DNA of 64,000 nt from Rhodohalobacter barkolensis (GCF_002834295.1 NZ_PISP01000001.1:682001-746000); one strand, 5' to 3'. Positions 34,996 to 45,011 are shown, counted from the stretch's first letter. Notes: generated by a model not told the origin, from the sequence alone. Made by a program: numbers and translations.

Positions 34996-37596
34996 ATGTT
35001 CGATTTAGCCCCGAAGATAAGTTCCAACCCTTTTAAAACTCTAAGCACATGTATTCTAATTGTTACGCTGTTTAGTAGCAGTGTGTATGGTCAAATCCTG
35101 GAAGATTTTGAGGATGGAACCAAAACAAGTTATGCCACTGAAAGCGTTAATTTGCAAACCGGAGAGTGGGTATTAGATGATGCCTTACTCGGGAGTTCTG
35201 ATGGTGATCGAAAAAATGGGAATCAATCTGTAAGGTTGCGTGACGGATCGCTTGACATGAATTTTGATTTTCCGGATGGAGCAAATGAAGTGCAATTTTA
35301 TGCCTCAAATGCGGGATTTAGCGGAGATACGGGGGGAGTTGTTCGATTACTGTACTCGCAGAATCAGGGCGAAAACTGGCAACAAGTAGGAGATAATATT
35401 GAGTTGACTGATGATCTCAGTCTTTATTCCATTCCGATGTCGTTTTCGGGTGATGTTCGTTTTAAAATTGAAAAATTTGAGGGTGGAAGAGTAAATATCG
35501 ATGATTTTTCAATTGAACCTTTTACTGAATTGGCTGAAGATCCTACGCTTCAACTGCGAATAGATGGAGAAATTTTAGAAGATGGGAGTGAGGTAGAATT
35601 CCCGGTTATCAATGATGGAGATGAATATTCCATTGAGTTGAGAATCACAAATATGGGTGAACCGGACCTCAACATCAACGGGGTGGGAAGCACTCAACCC
35701 GGTATTTTTTCGATGAACCCGATTCCTACAGATCCAATATCCGGTGGGGAATCAGTAACGGTAAATCTCAGTTATTCGCCAAATAATCCGGGTCTCCATA
35801 ATGCAACTCTAACTATAGAAAGTAATGATGCTGCATCACCGCAACTTGAGATCAATTTGAACGGTGAAGCCATTGATGAAAATGACTTAATTACTATAGA
35901 GAAAGCGAGAGAAGTAGCGTTTGGTACAAGGGTCTCTATTGCGGGCAGGGTTACCGTTTCAGATGAATTCAATGGCCCAATATTTTTTCAGGATGAATCG
36001 GCCGGTATTGCAGCGTATGAGTCTTCATTAATTGACGCCGTTGAGCGAGGCGATTCAATTCGTGTGAACGGTCCTGTAACTGAATACAATCCAATCAACG
36101 GTACAACCGGATCATTTTTAAAACAGATAGCCGCAGTTGAGGGGGATAATGAAGTTAGTTTCGAAATAATTGACGTTGAGCGAGTTGATCCTCAGCCAAC
36201 AGATATGAACATCGAAATGATGAATAGTGGCGATTTTGAAGGCAGATTGGTAAGGTTTGAATCCGTCGACTTTCAAAACTCGGGAATATTTCAGGGAGAA
36301 AGTAATTACACCATATCAGATGCAAGCGGCAGTGGAGAGCTGAGAATCGATGGAAATGTAGATGATCTGGTGGGAGCTTTTATTCCCGAAGAGCCTGTTG
36401 AAATCACCGGTGTTATTGACCGATTTAATGGTACCTACCAAATCAAGCCGAGGGATGGAAATGATCTGCCTGCCGAACGATATATTCCTGAAGGGGATGA
36501 CATCGATAAAGATCTTACATTTGATGTTGTTACCTGGAATATTGAGTGGTTTGGTGCCGAAAACTTAGGCCCGGAAGACAATGATCTTCAGATGAATAAT
36601 GTGATTAGAGTTATTGAAGAGATTGACGCAGATATCTTTGCACTGCAAGAGATTGCTAATCAGGTGGCATTTTTTGGTTTGGTTGACAGCTTAGATAATT
36701 ACAGTGGATTTACTTCAAATTATTCACAAAGCCAGCAAACAGCTTACCTGTTTAAAACTTCAGTTATGGATTCACTGGACTCAGGAATACTTTTTGATGG
36801 ACAGGATAGTTTTGACTGGGCCGGCCGCCTTCCACTCTTTTTTGAAGTAAATGCAACCGTGGATGGAATTACCCGGCGTATCATTCTCTATAACGTTCAT
36901 GCCAAAGCATTTGGGGATCAGCCATCTTACAACCGAAGATTAAATGCAGCCCAATCTCTGAAAGCCTATTTAGATGATAACAGATCAAATGAACGCGTAA
37001 TATTCCTGGGAGATTTTAATGACCAGCTCACGCTTTCAACATACGATGGTGCAGATGAATCACCCTATTCGGTATTTTTGGAGGATGATTCATATCTAGC
37101 GATTACAAAAACGTTGGAAGATTTAGGTTTTGCAAGCTATTTGGATGATCAGTTTCAAAGTATGATTGATCATTTGGTGATTAATGAAAACTTGTTTGAC
37201 TACTATCTGGATAGGTCACAAAGGGTAGAAGACCCCAGTTATATTGAAAATTTCGCAAATACAACTTCCGATCACGCACCGGTTTGGTCAAGATTTCAAT
37301 TTACCGGCCAGCCTCAGGAACTGCCTTCAGAAATTTCTGTAGAACCAAATTATCCAAATCCATTTAATCCAACGACTGTTATTCCATTTTCGCTACCATC
37401 TCCCTCAAACATAACGATTGAAGTATTTGACATCTTGGGACGAAAGGTGGCAACTCCTGCAAATAATCAAGATTTCCCTGCAGGTGAAAATGAAATTGAG
37501 TTTAATGCAGCAGGACTGTCCAGTGGCGTTTATATCTACAGAATTCAGTTTGAAGACGGTACGGTTGTCAATGAAAAAATGATGTTGGTCAAATAG
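34996..37596 (+). CDS. Secreted endonuclease/exonuclease/phosphatase-family protein with type IX sorting domain
   Basis: Large exoprotein, 866 aa from ATG 34996 (a GTG at 34984 is possible). Sec signal peptide (STCILIVTLFSSSVYG); jelly-roll-like region to about 175; HYDIN/choice-of-anchor-like immunoglobulin domain (TLTIESNDAASPQLEINLNG) to about 295; two OB-like domains (ITIEKAREVAFGTRVSIAGR; VRFESVDFQNSG; PVEITGVIDRFNGTYQI); EEP catalytic domain about 510-775 with VVTWNIEWFG, FALQEI, YNVHAKAFG, FLGDFNDQ and SDHAPVW; C-terminal sorting domain NYPNPFNPTT to GVYIYRIQFEDG. The layout matches extracellular nucleases such as ExeM-like proteins, though phosphatase activity is possible. Divergent from tdk-nupC. 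Confidence 0.9.
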   Translation: MFDLAPKISSNPFKTLSTCILIVTLFSSSVYGQILEDFEDGTKTSYATESVNLQTGEWVLDDALLGSSDGDRKNGNQSVRLRDGSLDMNFDFPDGANEVQFYASNAGFSGDTGGVVRLLYSQNQGENWQQVGDNIELTDDLSLYSIPMSFSGDVRFKIEKFEGGRVNIDDFSIEPFTELAEDPTLQLRIDGEILEDGSEVEFPVINDGDEYSIELRITNMGEPDLNINGVGSTQPGIFSMNPIPTDPISGGESVTVNLSYSPNNPGLHNATLTIESNDAASPQLEINLNGEAIDENDLITIEKAREVAFGTRVSIAGRVTVSDEFNGPIFFQDESAGIAAYESSLIDAVERGDSIRVNGPVTEYNPINGTTGSFLKQIAAVEGDNEVSFEIIDVERVDPQPTDMNIEMMNSGDFEGRLVRFESVDFQNSGIFQGESNYTISDASGSGELRIDGNVDDLVGAFIPEEPVEITGVIDRFNGTYQIKPRDGNDLPAERYIPEGDDIDKDLTFDVVTWNIEWFGAENLGPEDNDLQMNNVIRVIEEIDADIFALQEIANQVAFFGLVDSLDNYSGFTSNYSQSQQTAYLFKTSVMDSLDSGILFDGQDSFDWAGRLPLFFEVNATVDGITRRIILYNVHAKAFGDQPSYNRRLNAAQSLKAYLDDNRSNERVIFLGDFNDQLTLSTYDGADESPYSVFLEDDSYLAITKTLEDLGFASYLDDQFQSMIDHLVINENLFDYYLDRSQRVEDPSYIENFANTTSDHAPVWSRFQFTGQPQELPSEISVEPNYPNPFNPTTVIPFSLPSPSNITIEVFDILGRKVATPANNQDFPAGENEIEFNAAGLSSGVYIYRIQFEDGTVVNEKMMLVK

Positions 37597-37800
37597 TTAA
37601 ATAGTAATACCAAAGAGGCATGTTCAATTTTTGAAAAAAATTGTGTGGAGTCATAGAGGACAAAAAATTCAGAGTATACATAAAGCTCATTTTTGTGTAT
37701 TTTCACGCTTCGTAAAATTTGTGGACTTCAACAACAGATTTCACACTTCATAACTACTGATTACTTTAAGAATACCAAGAGGCTAAACGTGTTTTTTACT

Positions 37801-40242
37801 ATGCGACATTTTGTATATCTGATTGCCGGACTACTATTTCTTTTATCTGCAACCGATTTATCTGCACAGAGTTTCAACCCCGCCGACTTAAATAATGTAA
37901 ATGTCAGTGAATTGAGTGATGAAGAAATTCGTCAGGCAGACCGTGAAATCCAGGACAGAGGGTTAAGCTTGAGCGAATTTCAGCAGCTTGCATTGGCACA
38001 GGGTGCTTCGCAGACCCAGGTTAATCAACTGATTCAGCGCATCAGGCAAGTTCGCAGTGGACAAGGCACAGCTCAGGATAGTGTTGAAACCGGTGAAACA
38101 AGAACGATAGAAACTGCACCGGATCGTAGCAGTGTTTCACGAAACGACACAACACAACAAGAGATGATATCAGATTCACTCAAGGTTTTTGGTATGGATC
38201 TTTTTGGCAGATCTTCAATTAGTTTTGAACCATCATTTAACGTTCCAACACCCAAAGATTACACATTGGGTTCCGGTGACGAAATAGTAATTGATATCTG
38301 GGGAGCGGCAGAACAGACGTACAGGGTAACTGTTAGCCCGGAAGGAAACATCCGAATTCCAAATTTAGGTCCAATTCAGGTTAATGGTCTGCAGATGGAT
38401 GATGCTGAGAATAGAATATTGAACCGTTTAACGGATATCTATTCAGGTCTAAATCCAAATGATCCGGATCAGGGAAACACGTATGCTCAGGTAACTCTCG
38501 GCAATGTGCGAAGCATCAAGGTAACTGTAATTGGCGAAGTTGTTCAACCCGGTACCTATACCATTTCTTCACTATCTACGGCATTCAACGCTCTCTATGC
38601 ATCCGGCGGGCCTACAAGGCAAGGTACATTTCGTAAAATTCAAATTATCAGGGATAAGGAAGTCAGAGAAACGTTAGATGTTTATGACTTCTTGGTTGAT
38701 GGTAATCAGGAAAGTAATATTCGACTACGTGATCAGGATGTTATTAAAGTTGATCCTTATGAAAATCGAGTTCATGTATGGGGAGAAACAAAACGGAATG
38801 GATTTTTTGAAACACTTCCCGGCGAAACTTTGGAAGATCTTATTACATATGCAGCCGGATTTACCGATGAAGCGTATACACAGAGAGTAACCCTGGAAGG
38901 GATGACACCTACTATGAGAAACGTTACTTCTCTATTTTACCCTGAAGAGTCTGATACAGAAATCCAAAATGGTGACAAACTTCGAGTCGGAAAAATCCTG
39001 GATCGCTTTGTTAATAGAATTGAGATCCAAGGTGCTGTTTTCCGTCCCGGAGTTTATGAATACGAGGAAGGAGTAACACTCTATGATGTTATTGAAAAAG
39101 CCGATGGGTTGAAAGAAGATGCTTTCAGAGGAAGAGGAGTCATTGAGAGATTACAAGAAAATCGCGAACCTGAACTTCTCTCTTTTAATATTGAAAGGTT
39201 GATGGATGACCCTGCTGCATATGACATTCCGCTCCAGCCGGATGATGTAATTCGTATTTCAAGCATTTTTGATCTTCAGGAAGAATACACCGTCACAGTA
39301 AGGGGAGCGGTAAACAGTTCCGGTACTTTTGATTACAGAGAGGGTATAAAATTGAAGGATGCCATTTTGAGTGCAGACGGTTTCAGGGATAATGCTGCTG
39401 CATATCGTGTTGATGTTGCTCGCCGAGTGACAGATGGCGGTCAGACAAGAAGTAACCGTACAGCAGAAACATTCAGGTTTGATGTAGATGAAACTCTGGG
39501 TTTTGAAGATGAAGAAGGTGATTTTGAACTAATGCCATTTGATCAGATTTACGTAAGGACTAAGCCAAACTATCAAACACAGCAAACTGTACGGATTGAA
39601 GGCGAAGTCCAGTTTCCGGGCGAATATGTGATCAGTAGCCGAACAATGAGGCTATCTGAATTGGTAGATATGGCCGGTGGGTTATCTGAATATGCTTACC
39701 CTCAGGGCGCATCCCTTGAGAGAAGACTGAGTGATGAAATTGATGAGGAGTTGGAGTTTCTGGATGAAGAGGAGAGATCAGAGAACCTTGAGAATCGTGA
39801 AAGAACTTCTGTTGGAATTCGCTTGAATGAAGCCCTTCAGCGTCCAGACTCCGATTTAGACCTGATTCTGGAACAGGGAGACGTAATTACGGTTCCAAAA
39901 GAGTTGATGACCGTTCGTATTGAGGGAGAAGTGCTAAATCCAACCAGTGTAAGATATGATGACAGTCGTTCTTTTAGATCTTATTTGAGTGCAGCAGGTG
40001 GCGTAACCGATAATGCAAAACGTAGTCGGGCATATATAGTATATGCGAATGGTGAGGTAGATCGGTCCAAACGGTTTCTCTTTTTCAGAAACAACCCATC
40101 GGTAGAACCGGGCGCTACAATCGTAATACCGAGAAAACCTGATAAAAGGGAAATGACAGCCCAGGAAAGAATCAGTATTGCTGCTTCATTGGCATCAACA
40201 GCAGCAACGATTGCATTGGTATTAGATAGAATTAGTAACTAA
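37801..40242 (+). CDS. SLBB-domain polysaccharide export protein (Wza-like)
   Basis: Outer-membrane polysaccharide exporter. ATG 37801 (813 aa) gives a clean Sec signal peptide (HFVYLIAGLLFLLSATDLSA, then Q); longer frames upstream lack one. A Gln/Asp-rich helical N-terminus is followed by the Poly_export domain (YTLGSGDEIVIDIWGAAEQT to VSPEGNIRIPNLGPIQV), then at least five SLBB domains recognisable by 'GEV..PGTY' openings (VIGEVVQPGTYTIS; IQGAVFRPGVYEYEEG; VRGAVNSSGTFDYREG; IEGEVQFPGEYVISS; IEGEVLNPTSVRYDD). It ends with a probable membrane helix (ISIAASLASTAATIALVL). The convergent GT2 gene suggests an exopolysaccharide locus. Confidence 0.93.
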   Translation: MRHFVYLIAGLLFLLSATDLSAQSFNPADLNNVNVSELSDEEIRQADREIQDRGLSLSEFQQLALAQGASQTQVNQLIQRIRQVRSGQGTAQDSVETGETRTIETAPDRSSVSRNDTTQQEMISDSLKVFGMDLFGRSSISFEPSFNVPTPKDYTLGSGDEIVIDIWGAAEQTYRVTVSPEGNIRIPNLGPIQVNGLQMDDAENRILNRLTDIYSGLNPNDPDQGNTYAQVTLGNVRSIKVTVIGEVVQPGTYTISSLSTAFNALYASGGPTRQGTFRKIQIIRDKEVRETLDVYDFLVDGNQESNIRLRDQDVIKVDPYENRVHVWGETKRNGFFETLPGETLEDLITYAAGFTDEAYTQRVTLEGMTPTMRNVTSLFYPEESDTEIQNGDKLRVGKILDRFVNRIEIQGAVFRPGVYEYEEGVTLYDVIEKADGLKEDAFRGRGVIERLQENREPELLSFNIERLMDDPAAYDIPLQPDDVIRISSIFDLQEEYTVTVRGAVNSSGTFDYREGIKLKDAILSADGFRDNAAAYRVDVARRVTDGGQTRSNRTAETFRFDVDETLGFEDEEGDFELMPFDQIYVRTKPNYQTQQTVRIEGEVQFPGEYVISSRTMRLSELVDMAGGLSEYAYPQGASLERRLSDEIDEELEFLDEEERSENLENRERTSVGIRLNEALQRPDSDLDLILEQGDVITVPKELMTVRIEGEVLNPTSVRYDDSRSFRSYLSAAGGVTDNAKRSRAYIVYANGEVDRSKRFLFFRNNPSVEPGATIVIPRKPDKREMTAQERISIAASLASTAATIALVLDRISN

Positions 40243-40258
40243 GAAATTTGAGACCGGT

Positions 40259-41320
40259 TTAATTATTATCGGTCTTAAAGTTCAGTTCTGTAAAAGTACG
40301 TTTTCCTTTCAGGAAATAATCTGTAATGATAAGTCTGCCATAGACTAATTTCTTTGGTGTGGCAGACTTTGATTCCCTTTTACCAATTTTACGTTTAGCT
40401 AACGTTTTAGATAGCTGAGCATAATATGAAAAGTGTGCTTTGATAATCGCTAACGTTTCTTTTGGGTTACCTGAAACAAGTGATTTTAGCCCTGCAATCC
40501 CATCCAGACAGAGTCTGCCAAAAATCTTAAATACCGGATTCTGATCAAGATTTTTGGTCATCATAATCAGATTATTGCGGTAGTTATAGAAAACTTTTCT
40601 TGGATTGCCCATAGGAAGAGAACCTCCTCCAAGGTGGTAAACAATACTTTTGGGCTGATTCATTACTTTAAAACCACACTTATGCGCCCGCCAACACAAA
40701 TCGATCTCCTCCATATGGAATTCAAAATCTTCATCAAACCCATTCAGTGAGTTGAATAGATCTTTTCGAATTGCAATAGCTGCACCGGAAGCCCAGAAGA
40801 TTTCAACCGGTTCATCATATTGCCCCTCATCTTTTTCAACATGATCAAAAATTCTACCCATACAAAAAGGATAGCCCATTTTGTCGATATACCCTCCGGC
40901 AGCTCCGGCATATTCAAAATAATCAGACTGTTCAACTGATCTGATTTTTGGTTGTACAATTCCAACATCAGGATCTAAAAAACTTTCATCCATTGCGGAA
41001 AGCCATGCGATATCCGTTTCGGCATCGTTATTAAGGAAGATTAAGATTTCGCCTTTGGCATAGTTGGCAGCACGATTGTTTCCACCGCAATAGCCGAAGT
41101 TCTTTTCCATTTTTATAATCCGGCATTTGGGATAATTCTCTTCTACCCACTCTGCAGATCCATCAACTGATGCGTTATCAGCAATGATGATTTCAAAGGA
41201 AGAGTGATCTGTTTTTATAACCGATGGCAGAAATCGTTGAAGATGCTCAAGTGCATTCCAGGTAACAATAATGATACTATATTTTGGATCTGGGTTCTTT
41301 TCACTCACTTCGATTTGCAA
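40259..41320 (-). CDS. Glycosyltransferase family 2 protein
   Basis: Cytoplasmic GT-A glycosyltransferase, 353 aa. The nucleotide-sugar half has YSIIIVTWNALEHLQRFLPS, IIIADNASVDGSAEW, KNFGYCGGNNRAANYAKGE and the metal-binding FLNNDAETD (about 93-101); the acceptor half has FWASGAAIAIRKDLF, FDEDFEFHMEEIDLCWRAH with the catalytic acidic residues, and a basic C-terminal tail. This fits the rhamnosyltransferase-like GT2 group making cell-surface glycans. It converges on the SLBB export gene with only 16 bp between stops. Confidence 0.93.
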   Translation of the reverse strand: MQIEVSEKNPDPKYSIIIVTWNALEHLQRFLPSVIKTDHSSFEIIIADNASVDGSAEWVEENYPKCRIIKMEKNFGYCGGNNRAANYAKGEILIFLNNDAETDIAWLSAMDESFLDPDVGIVQPKIRSVEQSDYFEYAGAAGGYIDKMGYPFCMGRIFDHVEKDEGQYDEPVEIFWASGAAIAIRKDLFNSLNGFDEDFEFHMEEIDLCWRAHKCGFKVMNQPKSIVYHLGGGSLPMGNPRKVFYNYRNNLIMMTKNLDQNPVFKIFGRLCLDGIAGLKSLVSGNPKETLAIIKAHFSYYAQLSKTLAKRKIGKRESKSATPKKLVYGRLIITDYFLKGKRTFTELNFKTDNN

Positions 41321-41333
41321 ATATTTTTAAAAA

Positions 41334-41345
41334 GTTATCGATAAC
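41334..41345. promoter_or_regulatory. 12-bp palindrome between divergent GT2 and phosphoesterase genes
   Basis: GTTATCGATAAC, perfectly symmetric, 13 bp upstream of the GT2 start in a 90-bp divergent intergenic region. Possible operator; about 16 such 12-bp palindromes are expected by chance in this window, so support is weak. Confidence 0.2.
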
Positions 41346-41410
41346 ATATAAAAGATTTTGCTCGCACTACAAGAGTTCATATAATTAAATAAAGATCATT
41401 TTAAGACGGC

Positions 41411-41917
41411 ATGACAAAGATAGGATTAATATCCGATACACATAACTATTATGATCCACAAATAGAGGAGTACTTCTCCGACAGAGATGAAATCTGGCAC
41501 GCAGGAGATTTTGGATCGATCGAGATCGCGGAAAAATTAGAGAAAATTGCCCCTCTGATTGGTGTATATGGTAATATTGACGGCCAGGATATTCGGAAAG
41601 TTTATCCTCTGCATCAGCGTTTTAGTAAAGAAGGGGTGGATGTTTGGATGACTCATATTGGTGGAGTGCCGGGGCGATATTGTATCCCAATCATCGAAGA
41701 AATCAAAAAGAACACCCCCGACCTTTTTATTTGCGGACACTCTCATATTCTCAAGATTGCCAGAGATCAGTCTTTGGATAAAATGTTATATATGAATCCG
41801 GGCGCCGCAGGTAAGCATGGATTCCAGGTTCATCGAACCATTGTACGTTTCAGTATAGATAATGGTAAAATCCATGATCTGGAAGTGATCAATCTCGGTA
41901 AAATGGGAATTGGCTGA
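41411..41917 (+). CDS. YfcE/MJ0936-family metallophosphoesterase
   Basis: Two-metal phosphodiesterase, 168 aa. Metal ligands appear in order: GLISDTHNYYD (Asp9, His11), IWHAGDFGS, GVYGNIDGQD, MTHIGG and CGHSHILKIA, with the family ending MNPGAAGKHGFQ. Members hydrolyse phosphodiesters such as bis-pNPP or cyclic nucleotides; the physiological substrate cannot be told. Divergent from the GT2 gene and 90 bp upstream of the carotenoid desaturase gene. Confidence 0.93.
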   Translation: MTKIGLISDTHNYYDPQIEEYFSDRDEIWHAGDFGSIEIAEKLEKIAPLIGVYGNIDGQDIRKVYPLHQRFSKEGVDVWMTHIGGVPGRYCIPIIEEIKKNTPDLFICGHSHILKIARDQSLDKMLYMNPGAAGKHGFQVHRTIVRFSIDNGKIHDLEVINLGKMGIG

Positions 41918-42007
41918 TCCTGATTTCCACTCAATTTTCTTATACAAATTGTAACGATTTTATCCGGTTCTCTGTTTAATTCCGAAAATTATCAATGGAA
42001 AAAAGTA

Positions 42008-43489
42008 ATGGATCAAAAAGTCATTGTAATTGGGGCCGGACTTGGAGGGCTGGCAGTTTCATCTCTTTTGGCAAATAGAGGATTTGACGTCACCATTTTT
42101 GAGAAAAACTCTACTCATGGTGGGAAAATGCAGGAGATGGAAGTTGAAGGTTTTCGGTTTGATACAGGCCCGAGTCTTTTTACAATGCCTTTCATTTTAG
42201 AGAAGTTATTTGATATATGTGGGGAAAATCTACATGATTTTTTGACTTTTGAAGAGCTGGATCCACTGTGTCGTTATTTTTACAGAGATGGAGTTTGTTT
42301 CGACAACTATTCTGATGTCGAGAAAAGTAAAAGAGAGATCAGAGAGTTCGCTCCTGAAGACGAGGAGGCGTACTCTGAATTTTTAAATCATGCTGCCAAA
42401 CTGTACGTTCAAACAGCAGATGCATTTCTTTTTAATCCACTTTATGATCTGTCAGATCTAAAAGGTTTGAAATTCACCGATTTTCTTGGGATTGATGCTT
42501 TCTCTACGGTTTCGGACGTGATAGATCAGCGTTTTCAGTCTGATCATCTCAAGAAATTTTTTAAACGCTTTACGACCTACAACGGATCATCTCCTTTTCA
42601 AGCTCCGGCAACACTAAATGTGATACCACACGTAGAACTGAATCAGGGGGGATATTATGTAAGAGGAGGTTTATACAGAATCTCTGAAGCACTTTACGAA
42701 CTGGCCAAAAAGATGGGAGTTCAAATTGAATTTAATGCGCCCGTTCAAAAGATTTCTGTAGCTGATAAATATGTCCAGTCAGTAAAATTGAAAGATGGAT
42801 CGGAGCATAACGCCGATTTTATTGTTGCCAATTCCGATGCTACAGATACCCTTCTAAATTTGATTAATGAGTCTGCTGTTTCGGTGTTCAAGAGAAAAAA
42901 GCAGGAATCTATCGAGCCCTCTTGTTCCGGGTTTGTAATGCTTTTGGGAGTAAAGAAGCAGTGGCCACAATTGAAACATCATAACATCTTTTTTTCTGAA
43001 AATTACGAGAATGAGTTCTCCCGGATATTTGAAGAGAAGATCTTGCCTGAAGATCCTACAATTTATGTGGCGAATACTTCATATACAGATTCCAATCATG
43101 CACCAGATGGTTGCTCTAATTTGTTTGTATTGGTAAATGCTCCTTATGTGACCGCAGACCAGGACTGGAACAGTTTACGGGAGAAATACAGCCAACATTT
43201 AATTCAGGAACTTGAAAGAAGAGGATTGGAGGGTATTGAAGAATCTCTGGTGGTTAAAGAGATCATTACTCCAGTTGACTTTCTAAAGAGATACGGTTCC
43301 AATCGTGGCAGTATCTATGGAACCTCATCCAACAGTAAGTTTGCCGCATTCTTGCGTCCCAGAAATAAAGTAAGGGGCATAAAGAATCTTTATATGGTTG
43401 GAGGGAGCACCCATCCGGGAGGTGGTATTCCGCTTGTGATTCAAAGTGCATTTAATGCAATTGAATTATTGGAAAGATTCAGAAAGTAG
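42008..43489 (+). CDS. CrtI/CrtD-type phytoene desaturase family oxidoreductase
   Basis: FAD-dependent carotenoid desaturase or saturase, 493 aa. N-terminal dinucleotide-binding motif VIVIGAGLGGLAVSSLLANR (about 5-24) with FEKNSTHGGKM; GFRFDTGPSLFTMP; central FQAPATLNVIPHVE and GGYYVRGGLYRISEAL; C-terminal KNLYMVGGSTHPGGGIPLVI, the CrtI-family signature. The CrtD branch (hydroxyneurosporene/methoxyneurosporene desaturase) is plausible, but CrtI or an isorenieratene-type step is not excluded. No other crt gene is nearby. It supports a pigmented organism. Confidence 0.9.
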   Translation: MDQKVIVIGAGLGGLAVSSLLANRGFDVTIFEKNSTHGGKMQEMEVEGFRFDTGPSLFTMPFILEKLFDICGENLHDFLTFEELDPLCRYFYRDGVCFDNYSDVEKSKREIREFAPEDEEAYSEFLNHAAKLYVQTADAFLFNPLYDLSDLKGLKFTDFLGIDAFSTVSDVIDQRFQSDHLKKFFKRFTTYNGSSPFQAPATLNVIPHVELNQGGYYVRGGLYRISEALYELAKKMGVQIEFNAPVQKISVADKYVQSVKLKDGSEHNADFIVANSDATDTLLNLINESAVSVFKRKKQESIEPSCSGFVMLLGVKKQWPQLKHHNIFFSENYENEFSRIFEEKILPEDPTIYVANTSYTDSNHAPDGCSNLFVLVNAPYVTADQDWNSLREKYSQHLIQELERRGLEGIEESLVVKEIITPVDFLKRYGSNRGSIYGTSSNSKFAAFLRPRNKVRGIKNLYMVGGSTHPGGGIPLVIQSAFNAIELLERFRK

Positions 43490-43518
43490 TATTTGTGCCA
43501 AACCAGTATTTCCAAATC

Positions 43519-43545
43519 ATCAGAATTGAATGATTCATATCTGAT
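43519..43545. other. Convergent-gene inverted repeat
   Basis: ATCAGA-AT-TGAAT-G-ATTCA-TA-TCTGAT: 11 of 13 positions pair symmetrically. It lies between the stops of the carotenoid desaturase and rlmD genes, where a bidirectional terminator is expected, but lacks strong T-runs. Confidence 0.35.
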
Positions 43546-43555
43546 AAGTTCAATT

Positions 43556-44962
43556 TTACCTTCGGGTTAATTTAGCAACGGCTTCAATGTGGTAGGTTTG
43601 AGGAAACATGTCTACCGGTTGAACTGATTCAACAACATAGAACTCTTTGAGTTTTTCCAAATCTCTTGCCATCGTTGATGGATTACAGCTAACGTAAACC
43701 AAACGATCTACATCAAGATTGCACAATTGCTCTACAACATCGGGGTGCATGCCCGACCGGGGAGGATCTGTGATTACACAGTCGGGTTGTCCATTTTGGG
43801 CCAGAAAATCATCGTTAAATGTGTCTTTCATATCACCGAGAACAAACTCCGCGTTTTCCACACCATTTTCCTGTGCGTTAAAATTTGCATTTTCTACAGC
43901 CACATCAACGATTTCAATTCCGGTTACTTTATCGGCTTTATCAGCCATATAAAGTGACAGCGTTCCTACTCCACAGTACAGATCAAATAGATGTCCACCG
44001 TTGTCCAATTCAGCATATTCTCTGGCTACGGAGTAGAGTTTTTCTGCCTGACGTGTATTGGTTTGAAAAAAAGCATTCGCGTGAATTTTAAAGGAGTGAT
44101 TTCCAATCTGATCCACAATATAACCGGGACCGTGAAGTACATGTTCAAACCGGCCAACAGCTGTTGGATTTGGCTGGTCGTTTACGTTGTTCACAATGGT
44201 TGTTATCTGGGGGAAATTTTCGAGCAGTGCCGTCTTGATGGATTCCATGGTATCCGGTTCATCACGGAACGTAACGAGATTAACCATTAAATCGTCGGTA
44301 AAGTGACTGTTTCGTATCACCAAGTGTCGCATAAAACCTTCTTTTTTATAGGTGTCAAATGCGGCTATATTATTTTGGATACAGGAATTTCTGACAAAAT
44401 CGAGAAGCTGATAGGAGATTGGGTCCTGTAGGTGACATTCATTCAGATTAAGAATTTTATCAAACCGACCGGGGGCATGTAGTCCCGCAGCGAAAGCGGA
44501 GTCATCTACATATTCATCCCGTTGAATCTCCTCTTCAGTCAGCCATCGTTTAGTACCAAAACTATACTCCATTTTATTTCGGTAATAAAACTCCTGGTCG
44601 CATCCTAAAATGGGTTTTACAACTTCCGGATCCAGATGCGCGATACGTTCAATATGATCACGAACATGCTGTTCTTTATGTTTGATCTGTTCTGTATAGG
44701 GGAGATGCTGCCAGGTACAACCGCCACATACATTTGCATGGCTGCACTTTGGCTCTATTCTTTGAGGGGAGGGCTTTAGAAGTTCCAAAACTTTCGCCTC
44801 TCGGAATGACTTCTTCTTACGGGTAATTCGAGCTTTTACAATGTCTCCGGGGGCTGTTCCCGGAACAAAAACGGCAATCCCATCATGTTTTGCAATACCT
44901 TTACCTTTAAAAGCTGTGGACTCAATCGTCAGTTCTACTTCGCTGCCTTTTTTTAATGCCAT
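43556..44962 (-). CDS. rlmD: 23S rRNA (uracil-5-)-methyltransferase RlmD/RumA
   Basis: SAM-dependent enzyme forming 5-methyluridine in 23S rRNA (U1939 in E. coli); RlmC-type specificity is an alternative. The 468-aa chain starts with a TRAM domain (GSEVELTIESTAFKGKGIAK), then an Fe-S Cys set C-x5-C-x2-C (CSHANVCGGCTWQ) with a fourth Cys in ILGCDQEFYYRNK. The methyltransferase domain has FDLYCGVGTLSLYMA (SAM), ITDPPRSGMHPDVV and the nucleophile region YVSCNPSTMARDL. Convergent with the carotenoid desaturase gene. Confidence 0.93.
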   Translation of the reverse strand: MALKKGSEVELTIESTAFKGKGIAKHDGIAVFVPGTAPGDIVKARITRKKKSFREAKVLELLKPSPQRIEPKCSHANVCGGCTWQHLPYTEQIKHKEQHVRDHIERIAHLDPEVVKPILGCDQEFYYRNKMEYSFGTKRWLTEEEIQRDEYVDDSAFAAGLHAPGRFDKILNLNECHLQDPISYQLLDFVRNSCIQNNIAAFDTYKKEGFMRHLVIRNSHFTDDLMVNLVTFRDEPDTMESIKTALLENFPQITTIVNNVNDQPNPTAVGRFEHVLHGPGYIVDQIGNHSFKIHANAFFQTNTRQAEKLYSVAREYAELDNGGHLFDLYCGVGTLSLYMADKADKVTGIEIVDVAVENANFNAQENGVENAEFVLGDMKDTFNDDFLAQNGQPDCVITDPPRSGMHPDVVEQLCNLDVDRLVYVSCNPSTMARDLEKLKEFYVVESVQPVDMFPQTYHIEAVAKLTRR

Positions 44963-45011
44963 AGATGGAATTTCTTAAATATGTGGTGATCGAATTTAAT
45001 TAAGAGAGGTC

